Made by a program: the position numbers and the translations under genes. A stretch of DNA of 64,000 bases from Dactylonectria macrodidyma. Lineage: Eukaryota; Ascomycota; Sordariomycetes; Hypocreales; Nectriaceae. A model generated the notes under the pieces. It was not told the DNA's origin. It saw only the letters and a program-made list of their open reading frames with translations, and made no database searches. Shown here piece by piece: positions 37,536 through 50,122 of the stretch. Location: positions 1 through 64,000 of the forward strand of contig JAGMUV010000032.1 of NCBI GenBank assembly GCA_020744425.1, given 5' to 3'. Position 1 is the stretch's first letter. The number at the start of each line of letters is the position of its first letter.

Positions 37536-39715
37536 CCCATGCAGTACCCACCTACCGGTAATACCCACCTACCGGTAAGCAAAAATAAAATTTCCTCATA
37601 CAAAATGCCCAACTTCACTTGCACAGTGCTTGGCCAAAATTGAAGTTATTTACATGAAACAAGCTGTGTCTTATTGAGAGTTTCATGCTGTTTCATATTA
37701 TGATATTACTTTTTACATTACAGAAGCGGTTTGGTCGCACGGGCCTAATGTATAATTTCTAAAAACGCCTCGTTCAAGAATCGGCTTCCACCAAGTTTCA
37801 TCGAATTTTTATCTGCACTAACCTTCCGTAATCACCTCGAAAATGCCCCGAATGTCTTATACAGAGAATGGCGTTGTCGAAGCCTTACTAGATGTCACAG
37901 ATAACGGCCTCTCCCAGAACCAAGCCGCCCAGAAGCATGACATCCCCCAGACGACTCTCTCAGACCGATTAAGAGGCCTACCGTCAAAGTCCGAGGTCAC
38001 CCAGCCTGCCCAGCTGTTATCCAAGTCTCAGGAGTCCAGGTTAGTCACCTGGATACTGAGACAAGAGGCCTTGGGCTATGCTCCATCCCACAGTCATGTT
38101 CGCGCCACCGTCGCGGCCCTCTTGAGACAACAAGGCCGGGAAAGGCCTATCGGTGTACACTGGGTAGCCAGGTTCATGAAACGACATTCGACCATAAAGA
38201 CGAAGATAGGGAAACGCCAGGAGGCATCGAGATTCAATTCTTTTACTCCAATGGCCGTCAATTGGTACTTTGATATCCGGGAAAGCGAGTATGGCTGGAT
38301 CAAGCCTGAGAACACAGTTAATGTTGATGAGGGTGGTATCATGGCTGGATTTGGTGAGTATTTATCGTTTTTGTCATAAAACTCACTAATACATTCCGAA
38401 TACAGGCTTAGATTCCTTGGTTATCGGCAGTAGCGATCCCAAGAGGAAGGCCTTCCTCAAAGGCTCTCAGTCCCGCGCTTGGACTAGCTTTATCGAAGCC
38501 GTGACTGCAGATGGCCGTCTTCTGAAACCAGGGATTATTTTCAAAGGCAAGGGACTTCAGCAGCAGTGGTTTATCGACGAGTTCAAGAAGATAGCCGACT
38601 GGTATTATATCACTTCTGAAAACGGCTGGACAGACAACCACATCGCAGTTGAGTGGCTCAAAGAGGTCTATCTACCTCAAACCCAGCCGGCAGATGATTC
38701 TGATGCCAGACTTATTATCTTAGATGGCCATGGAAGTCATGTATCTGCGAGTATCTACCTGGTCTGAATCATAAATGCCGCTGACCTAAAACTCAGGATG
38801 AGTGGATGGCTACCTGCTTCTTGAACAACGTATATTGCTGTTACCTGCCGGCTCATTGCTCTCACGGCCTACAACCGCTGGATAATGGCGTTTTTAATGC
38901 CTCCAAAGCTGCATATCGCAAAGAACTCCAAAAATTGGCAAGCTTGACCGATTCTGCGCCGGTGGATAAGGTCAACTTCATTAAGGCTTATGCCAAAGCC
39001 AGGGAACTGGGTATGACTAAGAAAAACATACTCTCAGGCTGGAGAGTGACTGGGAATTGGCCAATTTCACGACGGAAAGCCCTCATACATCCAGAGATTC
39101 AGCCAGACAAGAAGGAAACTACGCCTGCATCAGAGGGCCTCAGTGACGGACAACGCGACTCTGATAATACGCCAAAAACCAGCCGTCATATCAGAGATCT
39201 GGGAAAGAACAAGAGCCCTTCAACCAGAAGACGGTATTCTGTGATATCGAAAGGGTTTGAAGCCCAGGAGTCAAAGATAGCCTCGCTGAGCGCAAGAGTC
39301 ACCAGTCTGGAGGAGGAAGTCGGCCGGTTGAGTAGAGGCAAGAAGAGGAAGGCGATACCCAATCCCAACAAGAAGTTCATGACAGTAGCCGAGGCTCTAG
39401 TGGCTGGTGAAACTACTTCCGAGCCAAACCAGGCAATTGAAGAGACAGGGGCTGTTGAGGATGTGATTGAGGTGGGAGGGATGCAAGAGGATGGAAGCTC
39501 AAATTCGGAGGCGGAAGAGTTACCCGTCGTACGCACCCGCAGCGGCCGCGAAGTAAAAAGACCGAGAAAATATTAAAATTCATTCAGTTTTAACCCGAAT
39601 TCTGGAAATAAATTTATTTGTACAGTTTTTGTTAAGTTTTTCCCATGAGGTTGAAAATGTGAATTTTGTATGGGGAAATTTTTTTTTTGCTTACCGGTAG
39701 GTGGGTACTGCATGG
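37536..39715 (+). mobile_element. Fot/pogo-type element 1 (Fot-1), complete
   Basis: The element is flanked by TA on both sides (37534-37535 and 39716-39717). The left end is cccatgcagtacccacctac and the right end, read inward, is ccatgcagtacccacctacc. The left TIR contains tacccacctaccggtaa twice in tandem, the right only once. Inside lies a three-exon transposase with no disruption. Length 2180 bp. TA duplication and protein type place it in the pogo/Fot branch of Tc1/mariner. Confidence 0.92.
37843..39576 (+). CDS. Fot-type (pogo, DDE_1) transposase, apparently intact
   Basis: Three exons (37843-38353, 38406-38740, 38797-39576) give 541 aa, close to the 542 aa of the classic Fot1 protein. 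Intron 1 has gtgagt and acag; intron 2 has gtatct, ctgac and ctcag. The N-terminal HTH/CENP-B-like part includes AAQKHDIPQTTLSDRLRG, then the Tc5-type DNA-binding region. Catalytic residues lie in TVNVDEGGIMAGFG (Asp about 162), LIILDGHGSH (about 276) and GLQPLDNGVFNASK (about 310). A short coiled-coil (SKIASLSARVTSLEEEVGRL), a basic KKRKA box and a TRSGREVKRPRKY tail end the protein. All expected motifs are present and no stop interrupts it. Confidence 0.92.
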
Positions 39716-39717
39716 TA

Positions 39718-40135
39718 GCAAGGCAATTAGAGCAATACGCCTGATTCGGGATTCTGTGGGAACCACCTAGCTTAGAGCCGACTCGGGGGTTTCCAAGGCA
39801 AGATTTTTGATAGCAACAACTTGACAAGGGCCAAATTTTGTTTCCTGTGATGAGCCTGTTCATAGGAACAACATAGGATCAGCCCAGACTTGCCTATCCT
39901 GATATGATATCAGCTTAGCAGGATAGCAGAGATGATATCAGGCCAGAATCTTTGGCTTTGGCAGAGGCGATATACCAATAGATACATAACTTAAAGGGCA
40001 ATATTTCATTCGATTCTAATCTCATGAGGGGCGGCGTGGTGGAGTGAACACTCTCCATTCATTATCCCCCAAAGAAGCGTCTGCTCCTAGACCCAAGCAG
40101 TATTTTGATAATCTCGGTAGATCCACCGGTGACTA
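39718..40135. other. Intergenic, no gene seen
   Basis: Between Fot-1 and the ankyrin remnant. A few 'tgatatcag' palindromic motifs occur around 39900-39950. Confidence 0.35.
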
Positions 40136-40485
40136 CTATGCGCAGAAAATCTGTAGTTGCACCACCGAAGTGTTAATCAGAGCCGTTGTCCGGATTGCCG
40201 TAGCCCTTTCGAAGCTCTCGCCTAGGACGTCGTAGTGTAATGCTGTCGCTCCGGAGTCTGTCTGGGCCGTGATATCGGCGCTGTTGTTGACAACCGGCTT
40301 GATGGGATCGGCGGAGGCAGCCAAAGCCTGCAACGTGGATCGCGGACACGATTCTTTGGTTGACAAATGAAGCATCAGTCTCGCTTGCAAGCAGAAACGA
40401 CGCAACGTCTGAATGATTTTCTTGGACCTTAGTCCGCTTCCTATCTGTTCACTACTGAGTATCTTTACAAAGATCAAGGCTGTCT
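40136..40485 (-). pseudogene. Possible ankyrin-repeat protein remnant
   Basis: Downstream of the large DUF3638 gene on the same strand, a frame contains NNSADITAQTDSGATALHYD, which fits one ankyrin repeat (xDGxTALHxA). Before it is a leucine-rich helix-like stretch. Only one or two repeats are visible and no start or domain context is seen. It is probably the decayed end of an ankyrin gene, not part of the DUF3638 product, which stops at 40486. Confidence 0.4.
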
Positions 40486-43400
40486 CTAAATCTCTACCCA
40501 TTCTTCCTCGCGCAGCCGTACTCCCTCTAAGATCCTCCCTATGTGCGTCCTCCCGATCAGCTCGCACTCCTGTCGTATTTTCGCCATGAGGACCTTCAAG
40601 AACCCGACAGGACTTTTCGAGAGTCCCGACTTGTTGTTGGAGCTGCCCGCTGTTGAGTCTAGTGGAATGAATCCATCCGGCCCAAGAGTGATGGATTCAT
40701 CAGCAGCCTTCCACGCAAGCCCTAGAGAGCCACACAGTTCGACATAGTCGCTGTAAGATGATAGATAAAGTTGCCCAGCAAACACATTGAGTTGGGCGAT
40801 AAGGCCCCGCGGGATTGTGTCACGGATTCTTGCTTGAGGAATAGTGTAGAGGTTGAGATGATCAAGTGACCCAAACCCAAGATTGACCCAAGGGGAGTAG
40901 AGCCGCAGGGTGACATGCCGAGACGTCTCGATATCCGGTAGAAGATTCTGCGCCTCGTACGGACTGATAACCAGAAGGCGGTTATTAGCAATCTCTCCCT
41001 TGCTTGTCAATATCCATTGCACGGACCGTTGAAACGAGTCCGCGTAGTTGTCTGATCCGAAGGATCCCTTGACAGTCCTTGCAAAGTCCCGTGTCACCCA
41101 GACGTTGTTCCGGAACTCGCTCACGTCGAAATTCTTTGCCGCCGAAGTGTGTTCGAGAGCCATAAAGGCGGGCTTGAATGCGCTCGAGAATCGTGAAAAC
41201 ACACCATTTTGGACGAAGCTGCGCAGGTCTTCATGTAAATGGTGTATCTCTGGCTCTGCTGGGGGCGGTCTCTCCACTTGTCTTTCGTGTTCGGTCTCGG
41301 GCGAGAGTTCTCGCTCCTGTTCCTCCTGTAGTGACGAGGTACGCAGTTCTGTCAGGCCGAATTTTTGGCAATGTTTCCGAAACTCTGCGGCAGCGTAGGG
41401 CTCAATGCGGTCGAGAAGTGAAGAGATGCCAGGGTGGGCTTGCTGTGGATGATACCGTTGGTCAAGAGGCTGCGCCTCATCCTCCTTGAAGTGTCCAGCG
41501 CACTCAGATCTGGCTTCCCAGTCACTGCGAGCCTCCATCTCATCCCACAACCTCCGTTGGTGACAGAAACGAATACCTTGAGTGAGCCATAATGGCACTT
41601 CTCGCCGCATGTTCTGGCAGGTTTCGGTGATGGCCCAACAAAGAACATCGGATACTGTAATGTTATGGGAGCTTGGCAGTTCCTGGCCTAGTAGTAGGAG
41701 AATCTTTTGTTCAATCTCTCTTGGAATGCAGAATACTACAGTCTGCCCTTTCCCAAGCTTTCGCATCCTCATGCATGCTGCGAGAAATTTTAGAAACTGA
41801 AAACACTACTCTAGCTTGATGAGCTGGACAAAACATACCTTGTACCAGTCTATCCTTCGTCAAGTTCGCACCCAAGGTAACCGCAGCTTGGTATTTGGCG
41901 GGAAGTCTCAGATCTGTGCCTCTGGTATGGGCTTCGTCGAGAAAGACGAGGCACTGATCCAGCTGATCCGCAAAAGGCGAGGTCTGAAGTTCTTCAACCT
42001 TTCCTGATCGATCGAGTACCACGATCTCATCAGAGTCGTTGAAAAAGATGACAGCTTGTGTGTGCTCATCACCTTCGTAGCACTTGAGCCATTCTTTGGA
42101 GAACTCCAAGTTGGTGAATTCGATGACTTGGGCACCAACATCAAGGATAACGCGTGTATTTGAGTCCATGTTTGTGACCATGTCTAGTAGAGACTTGCTG
42201 TCGAGTGCCGCCCCTTTCATCTCGGGTCGCATCAGTGCAATGGCGTTCTCCGGCCGTAGTAGATACTCAAGCACCAGTGCGTTGGTGTGCTTCTGCTCAG
42301 GAAGGTCAAGCTGCTTCATATCCAATGGAAGCACGTACCGAGAATCATTGGTGCCGCTAAAACCTGTTGTCGGATTCTGCTTCTTCTTGCCCAGATCCCA
42401 GCCCGAGGCAGACAATTTGTGAGGGAACTCTCTGGACTCCTTCGCAAAGACCATTCGGCAGAGATAGTAGTCGATGGCTGCCTTGGAATATCGGATGTGA
42501 GGGAAGATCTCAGATATGCACTGAACGTGATCCTTGAGGTTTACCCCTTGGAGGTGTTTGAAGGCCACAGGTATTGTTGGGGCGGTCTTAGCCCACTCCT
42601 GGTATTCCAGATCTGCATTGTCTGATCGCATGAGTAGGTCAAATGCAGCAAAGAGAGCCTCATCATCCAGCCCACCATAATAGTAGCTCAGACAGGTAAG
42701 AACGATCACGACGTCAGGATGGCTGAACTCTGATCGGGGCGTCGGATTATCCTTGGCCCTGAAGGGTACCGCAAGCTTGGTCTTTGTCTCCCTGTTTGGA
42801 TCGAGACCATAGTTGACCCTCCACCGTTTCTGGACAAATGCAAAAGCAAGTATCCCAGTCGCAAAGAGTCCTCGAAGAAGCAACATGTGGTTGATGGTGC
42901 TCTCGTGCCAGAAAGGGCTCTTCTCGACGGTCTCGATCTCCTCACTTGACAAGTCCCACTGAGTAATGTAGCGACGAACTGCATTCCTGACGGTCGGAGG
43001 CTGGTGTGCGATAGGGAAACCATCCATTCCGGTCTCACATATGAAACTTGCCACGCGGTTGAAAATTGCCTCCTCTGCATCAGGACGAAGAATCCGGACC
43101 TTGGGAACTCGACCACGGTGTCGATCGTCAAAATCCAGAGATTGCGAGAAGTCTCGCTTTGCTTCGTCAGAGAACCGTGGAACCAAGCCGAGAATTTCTT
43201 GTATGACTCTCCACCGGTCCGGGCTATGGTCGATTGGTCGCTGTTGCCCAACAGTGTAGATTAGCTCGAACTTGACGCTAAAGTTCTCGTCACTCTCATC
43301 CACCACGTCTCTGGACGAAGTGTCGAAGAATTTCCGGACCTCCATCATCTTCTCAGCAACCCTAGTTTTGTTGTCGAGCTGGCATTCCAGTTCCATCAAC

Positions 43401-46400
43401 TGAAAAGACAGCAGGTGCTCCGGTTGAACGAGGAGGACGCCTCCCTCTTGCATGCACTTGGTTGTAAGTTGGTGAATAGCCTCTGCTCGAGATTCGTTCA
43501 TGCGAATATCCCTAGAGAATGGCAACTGGTAGACTGGGCGATCAAGCACTCCAGCCAACTTGGAGGTCAACATCTGGTACAGTTGCTTAGCCTGCGGCTT
43601 GGCCACGATGACCCGAACCAGTTTTGAGCCATCCCCAAGAGCCGTTGCAACGATAGGAACGATGACAGAAGACTTTCCCTCTCCCATATTCAACTGCATC
43701 ACGGAGTTCCCGTTGTCTGGCGGCTGTATCATCTGTTGGGCAATCTGTTGCTGCACCTCTCGGATCATGATCTCACTCTCACATTCTAGCAGCAACCATT
43801 CTGAATGTTCGTGAGGGTTCCACCCTTTGTGGCCAGCGCCCTCAAGTTCGCGAAGCAGATCCACGGGGTCATTCTGGAATCGTATCAAACGCTTAGCTTG
43901 TTGAAGGGCAGTAATCGCCAGTCCGTATTCGGCGATAGCATCTTGCCAAGCACTTGAGAGCTGAGACCATCGTGAATTTCTTAGTTGCTGCAGGAAGAAG
44001 ATGGGCGAAATTCGAGGTCTAAAACCTGTGTCTCCAACTATACGTTGTATAGCTTCCGGTAAGTCTTTCAGACTCTGATTGACGGCGACCAGCAGCGACT
44101 CATATATCAACTTGACACGCCTCTCCCATTGCTTCAGATGTTCTCGAAATAGAACAGCACACGCCGAGGCTAGATCACCGTTCAACTCATGGCCAGCATG
44201 ACCTTTCAGACTAGAGAGGCTTTGCCGCAGCTCCCGCAAGTAATGGTGCTCATAGTCCAACTTGGTCTTGCGATCCAAAAAGTCGAGAACATCAGGCAGC
44301 CTTGCGGTTGCTCCTGGATTGGTTGATGTTGCTTGAAGAAGGCCTTTGAGCAAGGAGCCTGGAACTGGTGTTGGAGATGGAGGGACGTGACGGAAGAGAT
44401 CATCGATTGAGACGAATCCTTGTGACTGACTCCTTGGTTGAATGTCTGGCAACGCAGAAGGAGGCTCTGTGATGATACCCTCCACAGGTATCTCTCCCAA
44501 ACCCTTGACGAACTTCGAAATATAAGCCATGAACTCTCGGTTGTTATACCAATTCGTCCATTTTTTTACTACAAATCCCATTGCCTTTGACACATCGATG
44601 CACGCAGTGACATGTCTGTCCGAAGGTGCTCGGGGGCAATCACAAGGCCACTGCCGAGCAAGCTCGCCCTTGAAAAGTTTGACTGCTTCCTTTTTCTCAG
44701 ATTGGAATTCTCGATGACGTCGGTTCAAGGTCTGTTGGCTTGACTCGCCTGAGCGCGGTCCCAGACGTGCCGCTGGAGTTTGCTCGTAGCGGAGAGCAGC
44801 TCCTCCGGCAATGGCCTCAAGCTCGGTTGTTTTCATTTCGCAGCCGTGTGATAGATTGTACCGGCCTTTGGAGGGCAAGGGAATAGCGGATACTGAAGCG
44901 GACAGGGCAAGGAGGAGGAGTGCCTGTGTGACATGCTTGTCAGATTCGGCAGAGTACGCAACCGTCGCTATCCAAACCATCAGCTCGAACTTATTGAGCC
45001 AGGTCTGATCACCCTGAAATGCGTGATGCAGCTGACACCAGTAGGACGAAAGAAAAGTCTTTGGATTCTTGAGCCACTTCGAGTCGTACAGCATGTCCTC
45101 TCTTGGAGGAACTGTCCTGTAGGATGTTGTACTCTCATGGCTAAGGAGGGTGTACAAGTGGTGGGTAAACCCTGCAGCGACAGGCTCGGAGAAAGTTGGC
45201 TGTTTGTTATAGGCCCGGAATGCCATTTCTGTGGCACGCTCTGCTCGATCTGAATTACCCCGCTCTCTTGGCTGATATGCGACATCGTGCTGAATGTTGA
45301 AGCCCTCAGCCCCGAAGCCTGACACGCATTGGCGAGAATTTCTGAGGATGGCCCGTTCGACGAGGCTCATTGTGGTATGAGTAAGTTCACTTGGCTCGAT
45401 GTTGCGGTGGGGATATAGGAATCCAATTTCACCAGATCGGCCCAGAATCTCCTTGGTGACTGTGTAAAGACGATCGTCTTGGGCGAGAAAGCTCAGCTTA
45501 GAGGACCAATCAACCGTTTGCATCACTTTCTCATACGTTGGGTAGAAAGCGCGACTTGGGGCGAGAGCAGCGATCAGGTTCAACCTATCATGAGCGATCC
45601 GGGATAGAGGGCAGGGTGCTCGAACTGATGCGGAGCCTAAGATGTGAAGAGCCTCCTCCGTTCCTGTTCGTCTGAGAAAAGGATCTGGAAGACAAGATGA
45701 GGTGAGGGCGTGAATGTAGGCAAGATAGAGCTTGCTTTCGAGCTTTGTATCGGCGATGAGGCGGCCAAGAAGATCGTCGATCCGGTAGGCTTGCACACGA
45801 TCAGCGGTCCCGTAGGCGACATTGACAGTCACATGGTCGCTGAACCTCTGGAAATGGACATATCCCTCTGGCAAAATCAACATTCTCGTTGGCGGATCCT
45901 GATCGCTGCGTAGGACAAGCTTGCTCTTAAAGCCCACAAGTGTTCCGACTGACTGGTCTAGGTCGATGTGCATGTCCCGAAATTGCCTGGATTGAATAGT
46001 CGACTCTCCCGCCCTCAGCAGAAACTCAAGCTGCAAGCCGGGCACTCGGACTTCCAGAGCACTCTCTTGCGCATCGTACAGCATGTGGAGATCAAGCGGA
46101 GCCTCGAGAGGGGACAGGATTCCTGCAATACGCTGGGCCATGCTACTACACGGGGCGAAGAGGAATGTCCTACCACCTTGACTCAGCTTCCAACTTCCGT
46201 CCTGTCGGGCAAGGCACCAATCATCTGGGTTCGCAGTCCAAGGCTCCTTTAGTGAGCGTAACTGAATGATACCTGTCTTATTATGATACCAATGAGCGTA
46301 ATCGTTGACAAAGGAGTGTGGCAGCATCCCCTGAAAAGTTCGCGACGGGATAAGATCCAGGTAGGATCCATTTGCCTCCAGACGAACGAGCAGGTCTTGA

Positions 46401-49400
46401 TCCTGCATTCCAAAGTGAACAGTATGACCTTGGAAGCGCTGCGTGGTGCAGAAGCGCATGCCTGGCAAGTTGCTCGGCATGACATTTAGGATGAGACTCC
46501 TGAACAATCTCTCATAGTCATCATGCCTTTCATACTCCTTTGGAAGACGAGTTAGGGGAAGGCCATTGACCAGCAACTCTCCCGTCAGGATGTTGAGGTG
46601 CACTTGGAGATGGCCGCGACTCGTTGTTGTGAACCAATAACAAGTCTCGGCAGCCAGCGTCCAAGAAGCGGTGGGTTGAAATGCCGGCCAACGTCGCTTA
46701 ATCGCAAGGTCGAGACACGAATTGACCAGAATATTCTGTTCAACCAAGATTGCACGAACCCGATGCATGGTGTGCCTCCACCTATCGAACAAGATGCCTC
46801 GAAGAGTTGTCTCGGTCTCGCTTTTCAAACTAGCATTGTTGTAGATGATGATCGAGCATTCAACCAACATTGATGCCTGCTCTGAGTCCGCTAGAATCTT
46901 AGGTAAGAAGCCATCAAAAACATTGAAAGAGTCTCCACATATTAGCGCAATGTTTAGTGCTGTCTCCAAAAATTCCCTTCGCTGAGTCTCGTTGGTAGTG
47001 TCTTGCACTCTCCCGAGTACTGTCATCAACCACCGATAGGAGACCTTGCGGCACTTCTCAAGGAGGCCAAGGAAAGCATGGGACAATTGGCTCGGAACCT
47101 GTGACAGAAGACGTGAAGCCAAAAACGTATAGGAGCACAGGGCGGTATAGGACTCCCAGTTCTCTTGGATATGCGAGACACCTTTGGTCAGATTTTCAAG
47201 CATCTGACGTCCAAACTCCGGGTCATTCAGTCGCGTGTGTGTGCATCTTGTGCTTGTCAAAGACCTCGGGCCGGCTTGTAGGCTCATTTGAAGCAAGAAC
47301 GTGGCTGTCTCCGTCTTGTTGAAATCGATCTTCGGCATGGCAAGCTGAGTCAAGATGCTTGTCCACTGGATGTTGTAACCATACGGCAACTCAGCCAGAA
47401 CCTTGTATTCACATAGAGACAAGTGTTCCGGGCAGTCTGACTGACTTGCTATCACCTGATTGGGCGTCTCTCCTTCTGGCTTGAGCCAGGTGCGAACAAG
47501 GAAGCGCTTCAAATCTTGAGCACGCTTCGGCAGATCGAATGTACAGAGATGCGACAGTTCTTCTGTTGGCGAGAGTTCCTCAAGGAAACAGCTCTGATAT
47601 CCATCGTAGTACTGATAACGAAGCCCATTGTTGACGCAGACATCGGATTCGGTGCAATATTGGATTGACTTGTCTCTTCGATGAGTGTTAACATGGGCCT
47701 TTGCTTCGGAAACTAGGCGAACCCGGTAACTTCTCCCGGTTCTGAAGAACTTGTCGAGCGGCGGGTACGCATGCAGCGAGTAACACGGATCGGGATGAGA
47801 GAAACTGGAAGGTTTGCTCAGGAGCACGTCGTTGATGAGATAAAGCGTTATATCTCGCCACTCCGAAAATACTGGAGGAACAGCAAGCTCAAAGACCGTC
47901 GCTTGAGCTTCGAGGGTGTTTTCAGGCAAGGGCCATTCATGTACTTGGATCCGAAGGTTGTTGGCCCTCTCCAAGTAGTTGTGGCGAACACATTGGTAAG
48001 AGTGGTGCCAGACCTTGATACCGTACTCCTCTTGGGAGTATCCATCGCATTTTCTGTCATTGAATCTTTGCATCAAGGTCTCATACTCCTCTTTGAGTTG
48101 TCGCAGCTCCTCGATCTTGGCTTTCCTTTGAACCCGGGCCCTCTCTTCAATCTTAGCCTTCAGTTGTTGATGCTCAACCGAGCGAGAGAAATACTCCACT
48201 GGAAATGAGCGCGGATGGCCGTAGGATCGGAAGATGGAAGGCCTACCCATTGACCGGGCAACGCGCTGACGGTTCAGGAAATGCGCTTCGAGGCGATGAA
48301 GTCTTTCCATGTCCGCCACGGAGGCGAGCAGGAGAGTTTGCCACACCTCAATTGGAACCTCAAGCTCATAATCGTTCAGCATGGGAAGGGCATGGATGGC
48401 TGCTTTATCCGCAGCCGCCCACAGTTCTCCGACAGTGAGAAGCATTCTTGATGCGCCTTCAGGACGGCCGAAATACCAACGACTGGCCTCGGAATGATAT
48501 GACTGGATCAATCTCTTCAGATCCCCACATGAATTCTCTTCCCCGATATGACACTTGAGCCATGTATCAAGACTTGTGGCCACCCAAGATTCAATCATTG
48601 CGAGTCGGAAAGGCAAATATTCCTCGTCGCCGGCTGTGACCGTGGGAAGATTATTGCCATCAAGGGGCCAAACGCGAGTAATTGGGTTAAAATTCGGAGA
48701 TTCGATGTGCTTCCCTCGTTCCGGGATTGAAGTGAGGAAGTCTTCCATGCTTGCGAGGGAGAAATGAGTGTTGTCTTTCATCTCAGACTTGCAAAGGTCA
48801 TTCAGTTCCAGTGGCTTCTCCTCTCGCTTGCGGATTCGGTCCCATCGCTTGGCCAGGCACTTCGAAGTCTCCGACACGATTTGTTGAATACTTTGCGGCC
48901 ATGTGCCATCACAAAGATGCCTCAACTTGCAGAGCCTTCGGGAGACCTTGGCCGACATTGTATGAAGAACGTCGCTTGCGGCACCCTGCTTGATAGCAAC
49001 ATGAAGCACTTGCGCCATCAAGAAAACCATGAACTCCTTATAGGGATCCTTATCTTTGCGAGCAAGGCGGGTCATGGTCAGCTGCAGACCAACACGAATA
49101 AGGAGCCAGACTGGGGATCGTCTCCATGGGAGCTTGCTGTTGCTGTACATAACCTCTTCGCGAGTATTCTTGCAAATGCCGGGGACACTGACTTGGTTGC
49201 CGGCACCGCGAAGAATGCTCGGCAGGAGATCGGTGACGATCCGCGGATTTACCGTCTCCCTGTCTTCGTCATGCCCTTGTTTGGCCTTCCTGACTTTGTG
49301 CTTTGTCTCCTGGACGGTTTGATGACTCATCTTCTCAAGGGTTTTGGTGAAGACTGACTGAAATGTTTCGTCTTCGAAATCGGGACAAGATATCTCCGTC

Positions 49401-49916
49401 GCATTGGCTGGAAATTGGCGGACCAGGCGGCCTTGAGTGGTCATGACGGCCTTGTTAGCGGGGGATAGTTCGAACGTTTCGAAAAAGACCGAAGTCATCG
49501 TTTTGTGAACGAGGACTCCACCATTCTGAGCGGCGACGTGAAACAATGCAACGGGGGCTATGAACCAATATGTTAACGATGAGATGGAGGAAGTACGTGT
49601 TTTAAGCCTTACCTTCGGGAGAGAGCTGTCGTAAGACCTCCTGTGCGCCATCTGCGCTTAAGGATCCTTGGGTGCCTTTCGATATTTGCAGGCCTTTGAT
49701 CATCGCCATGCAAGGTTTGATTGCGGTTTCATACTCGGAGGTACCTTCTCCCAGAAATCGTACCAATGAGTCTAGAACAAAGCCGATCAATAGCGTCTCA
49801 TTCTCGGCTGAACTGTCATCACCACCTGGAAGTTTGGTAGGCAAGAAGATGTGATGAATAAGGTATTCCAACTTCGCCTTCGTCATTGCCTCTAGGTTAC
49901 CGTGGATGTAAGTCAT
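40486..49916 (-). CDS. Giant DUF6606/DUF3638/DUF3645-type protein, P-loop ATPase-like
   Basis: Three exons (49916-49613, 49557-41839, 41777-40486) give 3,104 aa. The 55-nt intron 1 (gtaagg...tag) and 61-nt intron 2 (gtatgt...gcag) both restore frame. The N-terminus (YLIHHIFLPTKLPGGDD, LFHVAAQNGGVLVHKTM) fits the DUF6606 region of large fungal proteins often annotated as ubiquitinyl hydrolase-like. At about residue 2058, VMQLNMGEGKSSVIVPIVAT is a Walker A-like loop resembling the MGEGK motif of SecA/SF2 ATPases, in the DUF3638 region. LRGLFATGILAFAFVQKRWR (about 2325) matches DUF3645. CLVFLDEAHTRGTDLRLP (about 2640) is a DEAH-type Walker B. No Cys/His protease centre was identified by eye. Biological role is unknown. 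The start could also be the ATG at 49886. It appears intact and is the largest host gene here. Confidence 0.88.
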
Positions 49917-50122
49917 CTTTGCGAGAGGAGGAAATGAATACTCAATATGGTCGGTGTAGTGATAAATGGTAATCTGAAAAGATTTCCCAGGGGCTGTGCC
50001 TCAACTTTATAACGGTCGTAGGTGATGGCAAGACTGGCCGGGAAGACTGAAGTTTATCCATTTCAGAGACCAGGTCGCAAGAAATCGGCTCACAGCCCCG
50101 AGATTCGAAGCTTCTAAGCGTA

